Positions 58,889-64,000 of a stretch of DNA of 64,000 bases are shown in pieces (positions within the stretch are counted from its first letter, which is position 1; every line of letters begins with the position of its first letter). The DNA is taken from the NCBI RefSeq assembly GCF_000003195.3, contig NC_012877.2, forward strand, positions 30,612,966-30,676,965, read 5' to 3'. This DNA is from Sorghum bicolor (lineage: Eukaryota > Streptophyta > Magnoliopsida > Poales > Poaceae). Both the position numbers and the translations under genes were made by a program. The notes below the pieces were generated by a model. It saw only the letters and a list, made by a program, of their open reading frames with translations, was not told where the DNA came from and ran no database searches.

Positions 58889-61800
58889 ATGACGTGTGTC
58901 ATATAGAATCTCACTTCGGTCTCTTTGGAGATAGTGTTAGTTTCAGTGCAAGTTATGTACGCGGTTTGTGCCTAATGCACCATAGGCTAAGAAACTATTT
59001 TGGATGCACACGATGGTACTCCTTGGTGAAGAGGCTCAAGTGGAATCTTGGTTCTACCTATTTGGAGATAGTTCTAATCTTGATGCAAGATAGGTGCACG
59101 GTTTGCATGGAACACACCATATGCTCAGAAATCAATTTGGACAAACCCGATAGAACTGTAGATGCACACGATCGAACTACTAGATGAAGTGTATCATATG
59201 GAATCTCGCTTCGGTCTAGTTGGAGATATTATTAGTTTCGGTGCAAGATAGTTACATGGTTTGTGCCCAGTGCACTATAGGCTCAGAAATCGTTGTGAAG
59301 TTCCCGATGGTACTCCCAGGTGAAGAGGCTCAAGTGAAAGCTCGGTTCCGTCTGTTTGGAGATAGTGCTAATCTTGAAGAAAGATAGGTGTACGGTTTGC
59401 ATGGAACATACCATATTCTCAGAAATCAATTTGGACGCACCCGATAGAACTCCTAGATCATGTGTGTCATATGGAATCTTGCTTCAATCTGTTTGGAGAC
59501 AGTGTTAGCTTTGGTGCAAGATTGGTGCATGGTTTGCGCATAACGCACCATAGGCTCAGAAACCATTATGGAAGCACCCGATGATAATCCTCTGAAGAGG
59601 CTCAAGTGGAAGCTTGGTTCGATCTGTTTGGTGATAGTGCTAATCTTAATGCAAGATAGGTGCATGGTTTGCATGGAACATACCATATGCTAAGAAAATC
59701 CATTTGGACGCACCCCAATAGAACTCCTAGATGACATGTGTCATATAGAATCTCGTTTTGGTCTGTTTGGAGAGAGAGTTAGTTTTGGTGCAAGTTAGGT
59801 ACACAGTTTGCGCCTAATGCATCACAGGCTAAGAAACCATTTTGGATGCACCCGATGATACTACTGGGTAAAGGGGCTCAAGTGGAAGCTCAGTTTGCTT
59901 TGTTTGGAGATAGTGCTAATCTTGATGCAAGATAGGTGCACGAATTGCATGGAACGTACCATATGCTTCAAAATATATTTGGAAGCACCAAATAGAACTC
60001 CTAGATGACGTGTGTCATATAGAATCTCACTTCACTTTCTTTGGAGATAGTGTTAGTTTCGGTGCAAGATGGGTACATGGTTTGTGCCTAATGCACCATA
60101 GCCTAAGAAACTATTTTGGACGCACGCGATGGTACTCCTTGGTGAGAGGCTCAAGTGGAATCTTGGTTCTGTCTGTTTGGAGATAGTTCTAATCTTGATG
60201 CAAGATAGGTGCACGGTTTCATGGAACATACCATATGCTCAGAAATCAATTTGGACAAACTCGATGGAACTGTAGATGCTCCTGATGGAACTACTAGATG
60301 AAGTGTATCATATGGAATCTCGCTTCGGACCAGTTGGAGATAGTATAAGTTTCGGTGCAAGATAGTTGCATGGTTTGTGCCCAGTGCACCATAGGCTCAG
60401 AAATCGTTGTGGAAGTTCCTGATGGTACTCCTAGGTGAAGAGGCTCAAGTGAAAGCTTGGTTCGGTCTGTTTGGAGATAGTGCTAATCTTGATGAAAGAT
60501 AGGTGTACGGTTTGCATGGAACGTACCCTATTCTTAGAAATCAATTTGGACGCACCCGATAGAACTCCTAGATCATGTGTGTCATATGGAATCTCACTTC
60601 AATCTGTTTGGAGACAGTGTTAGCTTAGGTGCAAGATTGGTGCATGGTTTGCGCATAATGCACCATAGGCTCAGAAACCATTATGGAAGCACCCGATGAT
60701 AATCCTAGGTGAAGAGACTCAAGTGGAAGGTCTTTTCGATCTGTTTGTAGATAGTGCTAATCTTGATGCAAGATAGGTGCACGGTTTGCATGGAACATAC
60801 CATATGCTAAGAAAATCCATTTGGACGCACCCCAATAGAACTCCTAGATGACATGTGTCATATAGAATCTCGTTTTGGTCTGTTTGGAGACAGAGTTAGT
60901 TTTGGTGCAAGATAGGTTCATAGTTTGAGCCTAATGCATCATAGGCTACGAAACCATTTTGGATGCACCCGATGATACTCCTGGGTAAAGGGGCTCAAGT
61001 AGAAGCTCAGTTTGCCTTCTTTGGAGATAGTGCTAATCTTCATGCAAGATAGGTGCACGAATTGCATCGAACGTACAATATGCTTAGAAATATATTTGGA
61101 AGCACCAAATAGAACCCCTAGATGATGTGTGTCATATAGAATCTCACTTCGGTCTCTTTGGAGATAGTGTTAGTTTCGGTGCAAGATAGGTACACGGTTT
61201 GTGCCTAATGCACCATAGGCTAAGAAACTATTTTGGACGCACGCGATGGTACTCCTTGGTGAAGAGGCTCATGTGGAATCTTGGTTATGTCTGTTTGGAG
61301 ATAGTTCTAATCTTGATGCAAGATAGGTGCACGGTTTGCATGTAACATACCATATGCTCACAAATCAATTTGGACACACCCGATGGAACTGTAGATGCAC
61401 CCGATGGAACTACTAGATGAAGTGTATGATATGGAATCTCGCTTCGGTCTAGTTGGAGATAGTATTAGTTTCGGTGCAAGATAGTTGCTTGGTTTCTGCC
61501 CAGTGCACCATAGGCTCAGAAATCATTGTAGAAGTTCCTGAGGGTACTCCTAGGTGAAGAGGCTCAAGTGAGAGCTCGGTTCAGTCTGTTTGGAGATAGT
61601 GCTAATCTTGATGAAAGATAGGTGTACGGTTTGCATGGAACGTACCATATTCTTAGAAATCAATTTGGACGCACTCGATAGAACTCCTAGATCATGTGTG
61701 TCATTTGGAATCTTACTTCAATCTATTTCGAGACAGTGTTAGTTTAGGTGCAAGATTGGTGCATGGTTTGCGCATAATGCACCATACGCTCAGAAACCAT

Positions 61801-64000
61801 TATGGAAGCACCCGATGATAACCCTAGGTGAAGAGGCTCAAGTGGAAGGTCAATTCGATCTGTGTTGGAGATAGTGCTAATCTTGATGCAAGATAGGTGC
61901 ACGGTTTGGATGGAACATACCATATGCTAAGAAAACCATTTGGACGCACCCCAATAGAACTCCTAGATGACATGTGTCATATGGAATCTCGCTTCGGTCT
62001 GTTTGGAGACAGAGTTAGTTTTGGTGCAAGATAGGTACACAGTTTGCGCCTAATGCATCATAGGCTAAGAAACCATTTTGGATGCACCCGATGATACTCC
62101 TGGGTAAAGGGGCTCAAGTGGAAGCTGAGTTTGCTTTGTTTGGAGATAGTGGTAATCTTGATGCAAGATAAGTGCCCAAATTGCATCGAACGTACCATAT
62201 GCTTCAAAATATATTTGGAAGCACCCAATAGAACTCCTAGATGACATGTGTCATATAGAATCTCACTTCGGTCTCTTTGGAGATAGTGTTAGTTTCGGTT
62301 CAAGATATGTACACGATTTGTGCCTAATGCACCATAGGCTAAGAAACTATTTTGGACGCACACGATGGTACTCCTTGGAGAAGAGGCTCATGTGGAATCT
62401 TGGTTTTATCTGTTTGGAGATAGTTCTAATCTTGATGCAAGATAGGTGCACGGTTTGCATGGAACATACCATATGCTCAGAAATCAATTTGGACACTCGG
62501 TGGAACTGTAGATGCACGAGATGGAACTACTAGATGAAGTGTATCATATGGAATCTCGCTCCAGTTGGAGATAGTATTAGTTTTGGTGTAAGATAGGTGC
62601 ATGGTTTGTGCCCAGTGCACCATGGGCTCAGAAACCATTGTGGAAGTTCCTGATGGTACTCCTAGGTGAAGAGGCTCAAGGGAAAGTTCAATTCGGTCTG
62701 TTTGGAGATAGTGCTAATCTTGATGCAATATAGGTGTATGGTTTGCATGGAACATACCATATTCTCAGATATCAATTTGGACGCACCAGATAGAACTCCT
62801 AGATCATGTGTCATATGGAATCTTGCTTCAATCTGTTTGGAGACAGTGTTAGTTTAGGTGCAAGATTGATGCATGGTTTGCGCATAATGCACCATAGGCT
62901 CGTAAACCATTATGGAAGCACCCGATAATACTCCTAGGTGAAGAGGCTCAAGTGGAAGTTCGGTTTGATCGGTTTGGAGATAGTGCTAATCTCGATGCAA
63001 GATAGGTGCACGGTTTGCATGGAACATACCATATGCTAAGAAATTGATTTGGACACACCCCAATAGAACTCCTAGATGACATATGTCATTTGGAATGTCG
63101 CTTTAGTCTGTTTGGAGACAGAGTTAGTTTTGGTGCAAGATAGGTACACAGTTTGCGCCTAATGCATCATAGGCTAAGAAACAATTTTGGATGCACCCGA
63201 TGATACTCCTGGGTAAAGGGGCTCAAGTGGAAGCTTAGTTTGCTTTGTTTGGAGATAGTGCTAATCTTGATGCAAGATAGGTGCACGAATTGCATCGAAC
63301 GTACCATATGCTTAGAAATATATTTGTAAGCACCAAATAGAACTCCTAGATGATGTGTGTCATATAGAATCTCACTTCGGTCTCTTTGGAGATAGTGTTA
63401 GTTTCGGTGCAAGATAGGTACACGGTTTGTGCCTAATGCACCATAGGCTAAGAAACTATTTTGGATGCACGCGATGGTACTCCTTGGTGAAGAGGCTCAT
63501 GTGGAATCTTGGTTCTGTCTGTTTGGACATAGTTCTAATCTTGATGCAAGATAGGTGCACGGTTAGAATGGAACATAGCATATGTTCAGAAATCAATTTG
63601 GACACACCCGATGGAACTGTAGATGCACCCGATGGAACTACTAGATGAAGTGTATCATATGGAATCTCGCTTCAGTCCAGTTGAAGGTAGTATTAGTTTC
63701 GATGCAAAATAGGTGCATGGTTTGCGCCTAGTGCACCATAGGCTCAGAAACCGTTGTGGAAGTTCCTGATGGTACTCTTAGGTGAAGAGGCTCAAGTGAA
63801 AGCTCGCTTCGATCTGTTTGGAGATAGTGCTAATCTTGATGCAAGATAGGTTTACGGTTTGCATAGAACATACCATATTCTCAGAAATCAATTTGGACGC
63901 ACCCGATAGAACTCCTAGATCATGTGTGTCGTATGGAATCTTGCTTCAATCTGTTTGGAGACAGTGTTAGTTTAGGTGCAAGATTGGTGCATGGTTTTCG
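58889..64000 (-). repeat. Satellite array, reverse orientation, with ~1.11 kb HOR
   Basis: The A/B satellite on the minus strand to the window end. The HOR marker (reverse form, ending GTGTATCA) ends at 59196, 60310, 61429, 62546 and 63657, i.e. every 1,111-1,119 bp, the same eight-monomer period as the forward array. No gene; the recurring open frames are in-phase satellite. Confidence 0.9.

Noticed and set aside
1..64000. CRISPR-like array (regularly spaced repeats)
   Set aside because: The repeats are contiguous, with no unique spacers, at ~138-bp period. It is a eukaryotic satellite.

Overview
The window is plant centromeric heterochromatin, most likely from an Andropogoneae grass (Sorghum / Saccharum / Miscanthus group). 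Two things point there. First, most of the sequence is a tandem satellite of about 137-139 bp monomers, arranged as A/B dimers of about 275-278 bp, and it resembles the CEN38/SCEN-type satellite of that group (family call from memory, not searched). Second, it holds a Ty3/gypsy element with the hallmarks of the CRM (centromeric retrotransposon) lineage. No host gene was recognised; every protein-coding stretch I can support belongs to a retrotransposon.

Layout. 1-415 is the 3' part of an LTR cut by the window edge. 416-12383 is forward satellite with a 443-N gap (3236-3678), a near-identical duplicated block (3679-5716 and 6760-8796) and a ~2.0 kb higher-order repeat (HOR). 12384-12633 is a 250-N gap. 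12634-14960 is a long inverted-repeat insertion. 14961-23073 is forward satellite with a ~1.11 kb, eight-monomer HOR whose variants alternate to give ~2.22 kb. 23074-30672 is element A, an LTR element (+) with TSD CAAAC. 30673-31255 is satellite. 31256-47050 is element B, an LTR element (-) with TSD CACCT, split by a nested CRM-type element at 35541-43404 (-) with TSD ACTTG. 47051-49570 is forward satellite. 49571-49601 is a scrambled junction where the satellite flips strand. 49601-50560 is reverse satellite. 50561-58888 is element C, an LTR element (+). 58889-64000 is reverse satellite with the same ~1.11 kb HOR.

How the parts relate. If elements A and B and their target duplications are subtracted, the ~1.11/2.22 kb HOR phase runs on unbroken from about 16.9 to 49.2 kb, so the HOR array existed before these insertions. 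A, B and C are related non-autonomous elements of Athila-like type. They share a tRNA-Asp-type primer site, a polypurine tract AAGCTTGGGGGAG and protease sequence, but have no reverse transcriptase or integrase. C keeps a CCHC gag and two tandem protease domains. A and B carry a different, unrecognised ORF where gag should be. The nested CRM copy has gag, protease, RT, RNase H and integrase, and is broken by one in-frame stop and one frameshift. Its integrase frame runs through the polypurine tract into the 3' LTR. By-eye LTR divergences of roughly 1.3-2% suggest all four insertions are recent (well under about 1 My if the commonly used grass rate of 1.3e-8 per site per year holds).
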